A stretch of 64,000 nt of DNA. Source: Myxococcota bacterium. Its GTDB lineage: Bacteria > Myxococcota_A > UBA9160 > UBA6930. Location of the stretch: positions 124,001 to 188,000 of the forward strand of contig JANQOX010000014.1 of NCBI GenBank assembly GCA_028285625.1, read 5' to 3'. Positions 35,547 to 44,554 of the stretch are shown here, one piece after another; within the stretch, counting starts at the first letter, position 1; every line of letters begins with the position of its first letter. A model generated the notes under the pieces. It ran no database searches and was not told where the DNA came from. It saw only the letters and a program-made list of their open reading frames with translations. A program made the position numbers and the translations under genes.

Positions 35547-36013
35547 TCGACCTGGACCCTGCGGAGCTTCGGCGGGGCGGTCTTGGCCTCTTCCCGAGGC
35601 CGCGGCGGGGCCTCGGGACGGGCGGCGGCGGAGCCGCGCCGGGAGACCTCCCAGAGCACCTCTCGGACGGCCAGGAAGGCCCGCAGCACCAGGCGCGCGT
35701 CGGGGTCCTCCCGGCTTCGCTGCTCCCAGCGCCCGACCTCCTCGTCGAGCGCATCGAACACGCCTTCGAGCACCGGGCCGTCGGGGTCGCCCCCGAGCCA
35801 GTCGCGAGCGCGCTCCAGGCTTTCGATCAGGGGCGCCGCTGCGGATCCGCGGGCGGGCACGCCCATCCCTGCGAGCGCGCCGGCGTCCAGCAGGGCCTGC
35901 ACCGCCGCCAGGGCTTCGGTGGCGGCCTTGCGACCGTGCTGCCTCGCGCGGGCCAGGGCCTCGCTCGCGCTCTCGGGATCTTGGCGTTCTCGATCGCCAG
36001 CGGGATCGCTCAC
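35540..36013 (-). CDS. Hypothetical protein linked to ArsA-like ATPases
   Basis: 157 residues, predicted mostly alpha-helical: an acidic start (SDPAGDRERQDPESASEALARARQ), Ala-rich helices, a helical core (LERARDWLGGDPDGPVLEGVFDALDEEVGRW) and a basic Pro-rich tail. No signal peptide, membrane segment or known motif is seen. Its GTG overlaps the stop of the second ATPase gene (GTGA), so it is probably a partner of the ATPase pair. I do not recognise the family. Confidence 0.75.
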   Translation of the reverse strand: MSDPAGDRERQDPESASEALARARQHGRKAATEALAAVQALLDAGALAGMGVPARGSAAAPLIESLERARDWLGGDPDGPVLEGVFDALDEEVGRWEQRSREDPDARLVLRAFLAVREVLWEVSRRGSAAARPEAPPRPREEAKTAPPKLRRVQVEG

Positions 36014-37305
36014 CGGGCTCTCTCCTCGTCGGAGACCCGTTCCGGATCGCCCGCGAACACGTACGCGGCGACCCGGTCGAGCCCCTCGAGATCGTGCACG
36101 TCGCGAGGAAGCTCCGCCACCCGGCGAACGAAGCAGCCTGCGCGCTGCGCTCGGTCGCGCAGCGGTGCGGTCTCGCGTTCGTCGCGTCGTACCATCGAAG
36201 CGTAGCCGTATGCGAGCGTGAGGGCCGCATCCGCCGCGGCTTCGGCGTCGAAGTCTCCCGCGGCCGGTGCGTCGCCCGTGCGGTTCGCATCGTTCGCGAG
36301 TGCCTCGGCCAGGTCCGCGCGGGCCGCAGGGTCGGGCTCGCCTTCGGGAAGCGGTTCGCTCGAGGGCCAGGTGCGCATGCGGTTCAGCACCAGACCCGCC
36401 ACGTCGGCTCCGGTCTCTTCGAGCCGCGTGAGAAACCGCGTGGCGTGGGCCACCGACTCGCGCGCAGGGCCTGCGGCCAGCACGAAGGCCGTCTGCGGGC
36501 CGAACAGCAGCGCCTCGACCTGGCGCGCGCGTTCGCGGAACCCCTCGGACATGGCCTCGAAGGCGAGCAGGAACTCAGACAGGTCCTCCAGGAACCCGAG
36601 TCCCGAGACCCGTTCGATCACGCGGAGCACCTGCTGCACGCCGCGCTGGAACACGCGAAACCCGAAGCGGGCGCCGGCGAAGGCCGGATGCAGCAACACC
36701 TGCACGACGCGACTGTCGAGCAGGCCGACCAGCCGCTCGGGCGCTTCGAGGAAGTCGAGTGCGTGCTTCGACGGCGGCGTGTCGAGCACGATCAGGTCGA
36801 GATCTTCGCGCTGCGACAGCTCGAACACCTTCTCCATCGCCGAGTACTCGGCACTGCCGGCCAGCGCGTCCGAGACGTGCTGGTAGATCGGGTTCGCGAA
36901 GATGCGCTCCTGGGCCGCAGGGTCGGGCGAGAAGCGCCGCACGAGGTCGTCGAAGGTGCGCTTCATGTCGAGCATCATGGCTTCGAGACCACCCCCCGCA
37001 GGCACGCCCATCTCTGCCAGCCGGTCGGCGGGCAGCGCGCGGGGCTCGCCCGAGAGCGCCCCGAGCCCCAAGGCGTCGGCCAGGCGCTTGGCGGGGTCGA
37101 TCGTGATGACCAGCGCGCGGCGTCCCTCGCGCGCGGCCGAGAGGGCGATCGCAGCCGCCAGCGTCGTCTTGCCGACGCCACCGGAGCCCACCGTGACGAC
37201 GATGCGGCGGTCTCGAAGCAGCGCCTCCGGTCCGGCTTCGGGCGACGCGCCCGGGGCCTGCGCGCGGGCCGCGCCTGCAGGCTGCGGCGAGTGTGCGCGA
37301 CTCAC
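36010..37305 (-). CDS. ArsA/Get3-family ATPase (second of a tandem pair)
   Basis: 431 residues. Deviant Walker A VVTVGSGGVGKTTLAAAIA after an Ala/Pro-rich lead of about 33 residues; ITIDPAKRLADALG is the A'-type motif; LIVLDTPPSKHALDFLEAP is switch II. No arsenite-binding cysteine set is apparent, so arsenite export is unlikely. Tandem non-arsenical ArsA homologues of this sort occur in Actinobacteria (for example Rv3679/Rv3680). Its GTG overlaps the first ATPase stop (GTGA), and its own stop overlaps the small partner. Confidence 0.9.
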   Translation of the reverse strand: MSRAHSPQPAGAARAQAPGASPEAGPEALLRDRRIVVTVGSGGVGKTTLAAAIALSAAREGRRALVITIDPAKRLADALGLGALSGEPRALPADRLAEMGVPAGGGLEAMMLDMKRTFDDLVRRFSPDPAAQERIFANPIYQHVSDALAGSAEYSAMEKVFELSQREDLDLIVLDTPPSKHALDFLEAPERLVGLLDSRVVQVLLHPAFAGARFGFRVFQRGVQQVLRVIERVSGLGFLEDLSEFLLAFEAMSEGFRERARQVEALLFGPQTAFVLAAGPARESVAHATRFLTRLEETGADVAGLVLNRMRTWPSSEPLPEGEPDPAARADLAEALANDANRTGDAPAAGDFDAEAAADAALTLAYGYASMVRRDERETAPLRDRAQRAGCFVRRVAELPRDVHDLEGLDRVAAYVFAGDPERVSDEERAR

Positions 37306-38276
37306 GTGGCTTCACCCAGCAGCCGTCGCCCGAGCAGGTCGAGATCGGCCGGGCCCGTCACACCCTCGGGCAGCAGCGGCAGCTCGATCGTCGGCAGCGC
37401 CGTCCATTCGCGCAGGTGTTCGAGGTAGGCGCGATTGAGTTCGTAACGCGAGCGAAGGTGGGCCGCGCAGCCCGCCAGCGTGCGGCTGGAGGGCCGTGTG
37501 TCCGAAGCCGGCAGGTCGATCCGGCCCAGTCGCACGTCGAGGTCGGCAACGGATTCGGGGAACGGCGGGCTCGCCACCGCATTGGCGACGACGCGATCGA
37601 CCGGGACGCCTACGTCCTCGCGCAGACGCGTGACGAGTTCGGCGGTTTCCCGGGCGGGCAGCTCTTCCGCGAGTGCGACCGGCAGAAGCACCGTGTTCTG
37701 CGGGTCGCGCACCATCTCCTCCACCCACCCCGCGTGGCGCCGCAGCGGGCCGGCGCGGACGGCCGAGCCCACCACCCGGGGAACGTCGAGAAAGGTCAGG
37801 CCGTGGCCCGTGGCCGGCGCGTCCACGAGGAGCAGGTCGAACTCCCCTTGTTCGCGCAGGTGCCAGACCTTTCCGAGCGTCACCAGTTCGCGCCAGCCGG
37901 GGGCAGCGTCTAGGAGCTTGCGGAAGCCCTCGTTGCGCAACACCCGGGTGGCCAGGCCGGGCACGCCGAGCTGGAGGGTCAGATACTCGGCGAGGGCCTC
38001 GTAGGGGTCGATCCGCAGGCTCTCGAGCCCCGGCCGAAGCGGGGTGCCCGGCGTGGAGTCGGGGGCCACGAGCCGGGGCACATGCTCGTCGAGGCCGGTT
38101 TCGACCACGCAGACACGCAGGCCCCGTGCGGCGGCTCGCAGGCCCAGGGCTGCGGCGACGCTGGTCTTGCCCGTCCCGCCCTTGCCCGTGACGATCACGA
38201 GGTGGCGATCGAGCAGGTCCCGCAGGGGGGGCTGGCTGCGGGGCGAGGAGGGCCCGCTCAAGCGAGGGTTCGACAA
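37302..38276 (-). CDS. ArsA/Get3-family ATPase (first of a tandem pair)
   Basis: 324 residues from a TTG start. The P-loop HLVIVTGKGGTGKTSVAAALG is near residue 27, and VVETGLDEHVPRLV and LLVDAPATGHGLTFL correspond to the A' and switch II segments. It is shorter than its neighbour, lacks the C-terminal acidic insert, and probably forms a heterodimer with it. There is an 82-bp gap to the divergent MJ0042 gene. Confidence 0.9.
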   Translation of the reverse strand: MSNPRLSGPSSPRSQPPLRDLLDRHLVIVTGKGGTGKTSVAAALGLRAAARGLRVCVVETGLDEHVPRLVAPDSTPGTPLRPGLESLRIDPYEALAEYLTLQLGVPGLATRVLRNEGFRKLLDAAPGWRELVTLGKVWHLREQGEFDLLLVDAPATGHGLTFLDVPRVVGSAVRAGPLRRHAGWVEEMVRDPQNTVLLPVALAEELPARETAELVTRLREDVGVPVDRVVANAVASPPFPESVADLDVRLGRIDLPASDTRPSSRTLAGCAAHLRSRYELNRAYLEHLREWTALPTIELPLLPEGVTGPADLDLLGRRLLGEAT

Positions 38277-38358
38277 ATCCGAAACGTCCGGGGCACGGGC
38301 GCGGCTCCGGGGCCGAAGCTAGCGCCCCGCTCCCCGTGCGTCGGGGCCCCAAAACGCT

Positions 38359-40041
38359 GTGATCGTCACCTGCCAACAGTGCGAGACGCGATTCAAGCTG
38401 GACGAATCGAGGCTCCCCGCGAGGGGCGCACGGGTCCGCTGCTCGAAGTGCAAGCTCGTATTCCACGTCGATCCGCCCGGGAGCGCCTCCGAGGCTCTCG
38501 AGGACGTCGCCCTGGAGGCGGCAAGGACGGGCAGCGCGGTCCCCGAAGCCGCCGGCGATCTGCCCGCCACGGACCGGGCCGCAAGGGCGGGAGGGCCTTC
38601 TGCCGCGGCCGAACCGGCTCCAGAGGATCGCCCTGCCAAGGCAGGTGCTACGGCGCCAGACGACGAGAGCTGGGAATTCAGCGACGAGCCGCCGGCCGCC
38701 CCCACCGACCCCGCCCAGGGAGTCGAGGGGCTGGAGGGCTCGCAGGACGCCGATGCCTTCGCCAAGACCCAGGCACCCGGGGCATTCGCGGAGCCCCAGT
38801 CTCCCGACGCCTTTGCCGAGACCCACGTCTCGGATGCCTTTGCCCAGACCCAGGGCCCCGACGCCTTCGCCCTGGCCGAGGCGCCCGGTGTCCCGGGCGA
38901 CGCGGGGAGTGGTGACGCAGCCGCTTCCGCGGGCGGCCTCGTCGCGGAAACCGAAGATCCGTTCGCCGAAACGCACCCCCCGGTGCACGCCGCCACTCCT
39001 GCGGAGCCCGCGCAGGATGGCGCCGTTGCCGACCCGGGCCCCGACGGACCTTCGATCGATCTCGCCGCGCCGGAGCCCGCCGCGGGTGGGCTTGCGGGCC
39101 ACGACGACCTGTTCGCCGATGCCGGGCCTCTGGACGAGGACTCCGAGGCCACCGCAGTCGAACCGCTCGACGCTCCGTCCGAGGGCCTCGACGCCGGGTT
39201 CGACTCGCTCGATTCGACGGCACCCGTGGCCACGGCCGGCGCGACGGCCGCCGCGCCAACGGCCGGCTCGGTCGAAGCGTTGGCCGCCGCGCCAACGGAC
39301 GCTGCAGGCACCGTCGACGCGCAACCCGCGATCGGCGACTCCGCTGCGTCTGCGTCCGAGCGCAGCGAGTCGGACGAAGTCGAGGCGTCCATCGCCAGTC
39401 CCGGGCGCACGAAGCGCAGCCCGGTGCGATCGCGTCGGTTCTCCCCGGCGCGCGTGCTGGAGATGGGTGCCCATGCCCTCGCCGCCGTGCTGGTGCTCGC
39501 CGGCCTGGCGGGCGCGTTCCGCTCCGGATCGACCGAACCCGTGGTGCCGCCGCCGCGCTCGCTGGCGGTCGGCGCATTCGAGGCCTCGGCCGTCGAGGCG
39601 AGCCTCCTCGAGAACATGCACGGAACCATCGTCGTCGTGGCAGGCACCCTGGCCGCGCCGGGCGTGGGTGCGGCCACCGCCGCCGATGGCCTGTCGGTCG
39701 CCCTCCTCGATGCATCGGGCGCCGTCCTGGCCCGCGGTTGGGCGGGGCCCGCACTGGGCGAGGCGCAGCTGCGAGAGCTCGCACCGGAGCGGCTCGTCCG
39801 TGCGCAGGAACTCGGAGCGGCCGAGCTCGCGATGGCGGCGGGGCACACCGGAGGGGAGGACTTCCACGCGGTGTTCGCGTCGGTGCCGACGGGGCTCGTC
39901 GACTTCGCACTGCAGTCGCGCGCGCTTCCCCGCGACCGCGCGGCAGAGGGCAAGGTCGAGGACCCGGTGGCCGGCAACTCAGCCCCGGTGGCCGGCGACT
40001 CAGGAGTGGGCGAAGGGACTACGGCTCTTTCGAGCCCGTGA
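38359..40041 (+). CDS. MJ0042-type zinc-ribbon membrane protein with DUF3426-like C-terminus
   Basis: 560 residues from GTG. Four cysteines (C5, C8, C28, C31) form the zinc ribbon [10 protein letters not shown] ... [14 protein letters not shown] long acidic Ala/Asp/Pro-rich region (about 40-355) follows and includes five nonapeptide-like repeats (132-177). One transmembrane helix lies near 365-387, followed by a beta-rich extracytoplasmic domain of the DUF3426 type. The last 23 bases overlap tatA on the other strand. Proteins of this class are frequent in Myxococcota; the function is unknown. Confidence 0.85.
   Translation: MIVTCQQCETRFKLDESRLPARGARVRCSKCKLVFHVDPPGSASEALEDVALEAARTGSAVPEAAGDLPATDRAARAGGPSAAAEPAPEDRPAKAGATAPDDESWEFSDEPPAAPTDPAQGVEGLEGSQDADAFAKTQAPGAFAEPQSPDAFAETHVSDAFAQTQGPDAFALAEAPGVPGDAGSGDAAASAGGLVAETEDPFAETHPPVHAATPAEPAQDGAVADPGPDGPSIDLAAPEPAAGGLAGHDDLFADAGPLDEDSEATAVEPLDAPSEGLDAGFDSLDSTAPVATAGATAAAPTAGSVEALAAAPTDAAGTVDAQPAIGDSAASASERSESDEVEASIASPGRTKRSPVRSRRFSPARVLEMGAHALAAVLVLAGLAGAFRSGSTEPVVPPPRSLAVGAFEASAVEASLLENMHGTIVVVAGTLAAPGVGAATAADGLSVALLDASGAVLARGWAGPALGEAQLRELAPERLVRAQELGAAELAMAAGHTGGEDFHAVFASVPTGLVDFALQSRALPRDRAAEGKVEDPVAGNSAPVAGDSGVGEGTTALSSP
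38752..38889 (+). repeat. Tandem nonapeptide-type repeats inside the MJ0042 protein gene
   Basis: Five degenerate copies of AFAxTxxPD (starting [10 protein letters not shown] and ending AFALAEAPG), with a sixth partial copy (PFAETHPP) further on. The repeat is visible in DNA as 27-30 base units. Confidence 0.8.
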
Positions 40042-40213
40042 CCTCTTCCTTCTTCGGAGTGACGTCGATCTCGTCGTCTCCGGAGACGCCCGACTTGAAG
40101 CCCTTGATCGCCTTGCCCAGGCCGGACCCGATCTCCGGGAGCCGCCGCGCGCCGAACAGCAGCACGACGATGGCCAGGATGATCAGGAGTTCCGTGGGGC
40201 CGAGGCCGAACAT
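40019..40213 (-). CDS. tatA: Sec-independent translocase subunit TatA
   Basis: 64 residues. N-terminal [21 protein letters not shown] transmembrane helix, the FG hinge, the amphipathic helix [21 protein letters not shown] and an acidic/basic tail form the classic TatA/E layout. Tat translocases export folded proteins. tatB/tatC are not nearby. Its 3' end overlaps that of the MJ0042 gene by 23 bp. Start ATG 40213 is clear from family alignment. Confidence 0.95.
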   Translation of the reverse strand: MFGLGPTELLIILAIVVLLFGARRLPEIGSGLGKAIKGFKSGVSGDDEIDVTPKKEEVTGSKEP

Positions 40214-40340
40214 GGGGGAGAGGGTGACCGGGGGTCTCCCTGGGGTCAAGCGGCAGGCCACACGCAACGGTTCCGGCACCGATCGTCCGACCCGCCGGCC
40301 CCCGGGCGCCTGGCGGACCGTTCGATAGGATCCGGCGCCC

Positions 40341-41672
40341 ATGCCCATCTTCAAGGCCTACGACGTACGCGGCGTCGTCCCGGACGAACTCGGACCCGAC
40401 GACGCCTATCGCATCGGGCGCGCCACGGCGCGCCATCTGGGAGCGCGCCGCATCGCGGTGGGTTGCGACGCGCGAACCCACACGCCCGAACTCAAGCGCG
40501 AGCTGCTGCGCGGCCTGGTCGAGGAGGGCGTGACGGTGATCGACATCGGGCTCGCCGCCACGCCGATGCTCTACTTCGCCGTGGCGTCGCTCGAGACCGA
40601 CGGAGGCGTGATGATCACCGCCTCGCACAACCCCGGTCAGTACAACGGCTTCAAGATCTGTCGCGAGCAGGCCATTCCGGTGGGGGAGGCCAGCGGCCTG
40701 CGCGACATCGAGGCGCTGTGCGGCGATCTCGGGGCCGCCGGGCCGGGGGGGGGCTCGGTGGAGACGGTGGACGTGCGCGAGGGCTACACGGCCCAGGCGC
40801 TGGCCGTGGGCGAGGCCACGCCGGAGCTCCACGTGGTACTCGACTGCGGCAACGGCATGGCCTCGGTGGCGCTCGAAGGCGTCCTCGAGGCGCTGCCCCT
40901 GCGCGTGGAGCGCCTCTATTTCGAGCCCGACGGGACCTTCCCGAACCACCCCGCGGACCCGCTGGAGGTCGAGAACCTCGCCGACGTCAGCGAAGCCGTG
41001 CGCCGCACGGGTGCGGCATTCGGCGTGGCCTTCGACGGCGACGCGGACCGCGCCGTGTTCGTGGACGAGACCGGCGAGCCCGTCCCCTCGGACCTGATGA
41101 CCGGCCTCCTCGCCGAAGCGATGCTGCGCCGCCACCCGGAGGGTCTCGTGCTCTACGACCTGCGTTCGAGCTGGGCTACCGCCGAGGCCATCGAGGCGGC
41201 CGGGGGCAAGCCGGGCATCTGCCGCGTCGGGCACTCGTTCATCAAACAGGCCATGCGCGAAACCGGCGCGGTGTTCGCCGGCGAACTCTCGGGTCACTTC
41301 TACTTCCGGTTTCCCGGCGACCTGCTGGCCGACGATGGCATCGCGGCCTTCCGCGCGCTGCTCGACGTGGTGGGACGGGCCGGACGTCCGCTCTCGGAGC
41401 TGGTGGCGCCGCTTCGGCGCTACCACACCAGCGGCGAGATCAGCCGGAAGGTGAGCGACCCGCACGCCGTGATCGAAGAGGTGGCGCGGCAGCACGAAGG
41501 TGCGCCCGAGGTCTCGCGCCTCGATGGCCTGCTGGTTCGCTACGACGACTGGTGGTTCAACCTGCGCCCGTCGAACACCGAACCGCTGCTTCGCCTCACC
41601 CTCGAGGCGCGCACCGCCGAGCGGATGGCGGCCGAGCGAGATCGGCTGGTGGCGCGCATGGACGCAGCCTAG
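40341..41672 (+). CDS. Phosphomannomutase/phosphoglucomutase
   Basis: 443 residues, alpha-D-phosphohexomutase superfamily. [14 protein letters not shown] opens domain 1; the active-site phosphoserine loop is [15 protein letters not shown]; the metal-binding loop is [10 protein letters not shown]; the sugar-binding loop is GELSGHFYF; the phosphate-binding loop is [13 protein letters not shown]. This set matches dual-specificity AlgC/ManB-type enzymes, which supply mannose-1-phosphate or glucose-1-phosphate for surface polysaccharides. The gene is flanked by convergent neighbours, so it is probably transcribed alone. Confidence 0.95.
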   Translation: MPIFKAYDVRGVVPDELGPDDAYRIGRATARHLGARRIAVGCDARTHTPELKRELLRGLVEEGVTVIDIGLAATPMLYFAVASLETDGGVMITASHNPGQYNGFKICREQAIPVGEASGLRDIEALCGDLGAAGPGGGSVETVDVREGYTAQALAVGEATPELHVVLDCGNGMASVALEGVLEALPLRVERLYFEPDGTFPNHPADPLEVENLADVSEAVRRTGAAFGVAFDGDADRAVFVDETGEPVPSDLMTGLLAEAMLRRHPEGLVLYDLRSSWATAEAIEAAGGKPGICRVGHSFIKQAMRETGAVFAGELSGHFYFRFPGDLLADDGIAAFRALLDVVGRAGRPLSELVAPLRRYHTSGEISRKVSDPHAVIEEVARQHEGAPEVSRLDGLLVRYDDWWFNLRPSNTEPLLRLTLEARTAERMAAERDRLVARMDAA

Positions 41673-41705
41673 GGCGCGTCGGCCCCGGCTCGCGGGTCGC
41701 GCGCG

Positions 41706-42773
41706 CTAGGACGCGCCCGCTTCGCGGGCGAGCTCTTCGTCGATCAGCTGGACGAAGTCCTCGAGCGGTCGCGCCCCGTTCAGGTGGACGCCGTTCACGA
41801 AGAAGGCCGGCGTTCCCTTCACGCCCACGGCCTTGCCCGCGGCGAGGTCGGCCTCGACGCGCGCCTGATGGCGGCGCTCGTCCACGCAGCTCGCGAACTC
41901 GGCCTCATCGAGACCCAGGTCGAGCGCGATGGCACGAAGTCCCTCGGTCTCGAGGTTCGCGCCTTCGGCGAAGAGCGCCTCGTGGTACTCCCAGAAGAGA
42001 CCCTGATCCTCGGCGCACGCGGCCGCTTCGGCGGCGCTGCGTGCCAGCGGGTGGAGCCGGTCGAGGGGATAGTGCCGATGCACCAGACGCACGCTCTCGG
42101 GATAGCGGGCCAGCACCGCGGCGAGGGTGGGCTCGGCGCGCCTGCAGAAGGGGCATTGGTAGTCGCTGAAGGCGACGATGGTCACGGGCGCGTCGTCGGG
42201 GCCCCGGGCCGGGCCGGTGGCGGCCACCTCGCTGCGCGGCGGCGCCAGCGCCATCTCGACGTCGTGGGCGGCGCGCAGCTCGGCCAGGTACGCGTCGCGT
42301 GCGGCGGGAGCGTCCTGGGACTCGAGGTGTCGCCGGACCTGTTCGCGCACGTCTTCCAGCGGCCGCCCGATCTGTTCCCCGTGCTCGGCGTAGAACGCGT
42401 CGACCTGTGCATCGCTCACGGCGAGCCGCTCGCTGATCTCGCGCGTCACCAGCTCGCGGACGCTGGTGCCGGCCGCCTGCGCCGCCGCTTCGATCAGCCT
42501 CTCGTCGACCATGCGCTGCAGCGCATCGCGGCGGACCGAATAGGTCTCGAGGGGGTCGCCGTCCTGGGTCGCGCGCCGGAACAGGTCGTCGCGGATCCAC
42601 GCGTCGAGGGCCGCCAGGTCGATGACCTCGCCATCGACGCGCGCAGCCACGGTGCCGGGAGACGTGTCGGCGGGGGGGGCTTCTTCGGCGGTCTGCGGCT
42701 CGGTCGGCCCGCAACCGAGCGCCAGCACGACGGCGACCGTCCCAGCCCAGATCCATCGCGATTCGCGCGACAT
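41706..42773 (-). CDS. Lipoprotein with SurA-like N-terminal region and DsbA/thioredoxin domain
   Basis: 355 residues. Signal peptide with lipobox (AVVLALGCG), then a helical SurA/trigger-like region of about 130 residues (LAALDAWIRDDLFRRA ... YAEHGEQIGRPLEDVREQVRRHL), then a DsbA-fold domain with the dithiol YQCPFCRRAEP near residue 203 and cis-proline loop GVKGTPAFFVNG. It looks like a periplasmic thiol oxidoreductase joined to a substrate-holding chaperone segment. ATG 42773 follows the hydrolase stop by one base. Its catalytic motif CPFC is intact. Confidence 0.88.
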   Translation of the reverse strand: MSRESRWIWAGTVAVVLALGCGPTEPQTAEEAPPADTSPGTVAARVDGEVIDLAALDAWIRDDLFRRATQDGDPLETYSVRRDALQRMVDERLIEAAAQAAGTSVRELVTREISERLAVSDAQVDAFYAEHGEQIGRPLEDVREQVRRHLESQDAPAARDAYLAELRAAHDVEMALAPPRSEVAATGPARGPDDAPVTIVAFSDYQCPFCRRAEPTLAAVLARYPESVRLVHRHYPLDRLHPLARSAAEAAACAEDQGLFWEYHEALFAEGANLETEGLRAIALDLGLDEAEFASCVDERRHQARVEADLAAGKAVGVKGTPAFFVNGVHLNGARPLEDFVQLIDEELAREAGAS

Positions 42774-42774
42774 G

Positions 42775-43536
42775 CTACTGCCGCAGCGGGCCACTCGGGC
42801 CCAGCAGGAGTCGCGTGATCGAGTCGGGCAGAGCGTCTTCGTCGGGCCGCGGCGCGCGGGTCGCGAGGCCCCCGGCGGCCTTGGCGAGGCGGTCGGCTTC
42901 GGCGTGCCCGGCGTCGGCCAGGATGTGGAGTGCGCCCACGGCCGTTTCCCTCGGCCAGGCCAGCGGATCCTGCCCCGCGAGGCCGGCGAGCTCGGGCCCG
43001 CACACGAGGACCGCCGCGTCGACGCCCGCCACGGGAGCGGCCAGCGCGGCCACGCGCGCGCCGAAGCCGATCCCCACGATGGCGGCGGGCTCGGCCAGCG
43101 GGGACGCCGCGCCCGCAGCGGCGATCGCGGCGCCCACGTCGGCGACCGACTGTGCCAGAACTTGTTCGAACAGGATCGTGCCCTCCTCGCCCGGCTCGCG
43201 GCCTTCGATCACGGCCAGGAACTTCTCGGTCAGCTTGGCACTGCGGCGAGGCCCATGGAGAGGCAGGTCGAGCGCGACCGCCGCTGCGCCCTGACGGGCC
43301 AGCGCGATCGCGAGCGGCTCGACGACGGCGTCGCCCGAGCAGCCGCCGGCGTCGTGGACGAGCACGGCGAGCGGGCAGGGCGTCACGGGTTCGGCCGAGC
43401 GAAGCAGCCGCGCGGTGGCGCGGTCGCCGCGGCTCGAGAACTCGAGATCGAGGGCCTGGAGATCGGGTTCGGGGGCGGGACGCGCGGCCACGAACGGCGC
43501 GAGCGCCTCGCCCGCGTGCAGAGGGACCGATGCCAT
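42775..43536 (-). CDS. Alpha/beta-hydrolase-fold protein lacking the nucleophile serine
   Basis: 253 residues. The fold is evident from LAVLVHDAGGCSGDA (oxyanion strand), VALDLPLHGPRR and a late histidine (HILADAGHAEAD). The nucleophile elbow, normally GxSxG, is GIGFG, with glycine in place of serine, so hydrolase activity is not expected by the standard mechanism. No signal peptide is seen. It lies just before the lipoprotein gene and is translationally close to it (one base), suggesting a coupled pair. The 3' part of the family is hard to place. Confidence 0.75.
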   Translation of the reverse strand: MASVPLHAGEALAPFVAARPAPEPDLQALDLEFSSRGDRATARLLRSAEPVTPCPLAVLVHDAGGCSGDAVVEPLAIALARQGAAAVALDLPLHGPRRSAKLTEKFLAVIEGREPGEEGTILFEQVLAQSVADVGAAIAAAGAASPLAEPAAIVGIGFGARVAALAAPVAGVDAAVLVCGPELAGLAGQDPLAWPRETAVGALHILADAGHAEADRLAKAAGGLATRAPRPDEDALPDSITRLLLGPSGPLRQ

Positions 43537-43575
43537 CCGGCGAGGGTAGGCAATCGCGGCCTCGGCAACAGGAAA

Positions 43576-43600
43576 CTCCCGGGCCCCAGGGGCCCGGGAG
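43576..43600 (-). terminator. Rho-independent-like terminator after the ECF sigma gene
   Basis: CTCCCGGGCCCC (43576-43587) and its perfect complement (43589-43600) form a strong stem in the gap between the ECF sigma stop and the hydrolase start. On the minus strand it is followed by TTTCCTGTT. Confidence 0.75.
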
Positions 43601-43632
43601 CAGATCTGCGATCGCGAGTGCGCCTGCGTGGG

Positions 43633-44205
43633 CTAGCGCGCGAGCAACAGCCGGCGCGCGCGGTACAAGTGGGACTTCACCGAGTCCTCGCTCTTGCGAA
43701 CCGTGCGCGCGATCTCCTGGATCGACTGGTTCTGCAGGTGGTGGAGCTCGAAGAGCTGCCACTGCTCCCGGGTGAGGTCGTTCTCCGCGGCGGATTTCAT
43801 GCGTTGCAACCGCTCGCGATACTCGTAGACCTCGTGGGGATCGTCCCCCGCACCGGACGCAGCCGCCGGAACGCCGAAATCCTCGTCGTCGCCGGCCAGG
43901 GGCACGGTCTCGTGCCGCTTGCGCTTGAAGCGCGACGCGATGGTGCGACGGGTCAACCCGAACACCCACGCTGCGAACGGCGCATCGCCGCGGTAGGAGT
44001 GGATCGAGGAGAAGAGGTTGATGAACACCTCTTGCACCGTCTCCTCGGTGTCCGCGCGGTTTCGCAAGCGTCGGTCCACGAAGCGATACAACCGCGGGAA
44101 GTAGCGTTCGTACAGAAGATCGAATGCCCTGCGGTCACCAGCGCGGAGGAGATCGACGAGATGCTCATCCGATTCGGTGGCGTCCAGGCGTGTCGCAGCA
44201 GCCAT
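43633..44205 (-). CDS. ECF-type sigma factor
   Basis: 190 residues. Region 2: LLRAGDRRAFDLLYERYFPRLYRF, with FINLFSSIHSYRGDAPFAAWVFGLTRRTIASRFKR as the -10 reading and core-binding helices. Region 4: LTREQWQLFELHHLQNQSIQEIARTVRKSEDSVKSHLYRARRLL. A linker of about 35 acidic residues joins them. The ATG has AAGGGGAAAG upstream. No anti-sigma gene is adjacent, so its control is not obvious. Confidence 0.92.
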   Translation of the reverse strand: MAAATRLDATESDEHLVDLLRAGDRRAFDLLYERYFPRLYRFVDRRLRNRADTEETVQEVFINLFSSIHSYRGDAPFAAWVFGLTRRTIASRFKRKRHETVPLAGDDEDFGVPAAASGAGDDPHEVYEYRERLQRMKSAAENDLTREQWQLFELHHLQNQSIQEIARTVRKSEDSVKSHLYRARRLLLAR

Positions 44206-44554
44206 GTCAGCTTTCCCCTTGTCGTTTCCCAGTGAAGGTCCCAGGGCCGTCGAGACGGCCCTTCCCCCCGTCGAGGAAGTGCCAGGCAAGGCGAGGCAGG
44301 TGTCAAAAAACGTCACCCGATGACGAAAATTGTTGCCGCCCACCCACCCCCTGGGGCAAGCCGCGCGTTGTCGCGCCCTCTGAGCGCGTTTTGCGCGCGC
44401 GCGGGTGGGCAGCCCGGACGCAGCTCGGAGTGGCCCGGCGTGCCGGTGACGAATCGCGTCACCTTCTGGTGCGCCCGGTGCACCTACGAATACGGCGGGA
44501 GTCGAACGCCCGAGTTGCGCGCGCTGCGCGATCGCGGCGCGCGGGCCGTGCGCG
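44206..44554. other. Intergenic region upstream of the ECF sigma gene
   Basis: About 350 bp. A TTGACA hexamer occurs on the minus strand at 44306-44301, but no matching -10 is seen at 16-18 bases. A CG-rich patch with inverted repeats and a short open frame on the plus strand carry no recognisable product. Confidence 0.4.

Noticed and set aside
38319..41495. A 1058-codon minus-strand frame
   Set aside because: Antisense to the MJ0042 and phosphohexomutase genes, with repetitive Ser/Ala/Pro content and no domain.
44301..44306. TTGACA on the minus strand before the ECF sigma gene
   Set aside because: No -10 hexamer at 16-18 bases; kept only as a remark in the intergenic entry.
44497..44513. 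A sequence resembling a tRNA T-arm on the minus strand
   Set aside because: The stem has mismatches, and no acceptor stem, anticodon arm or CCA end is found at the right distances.
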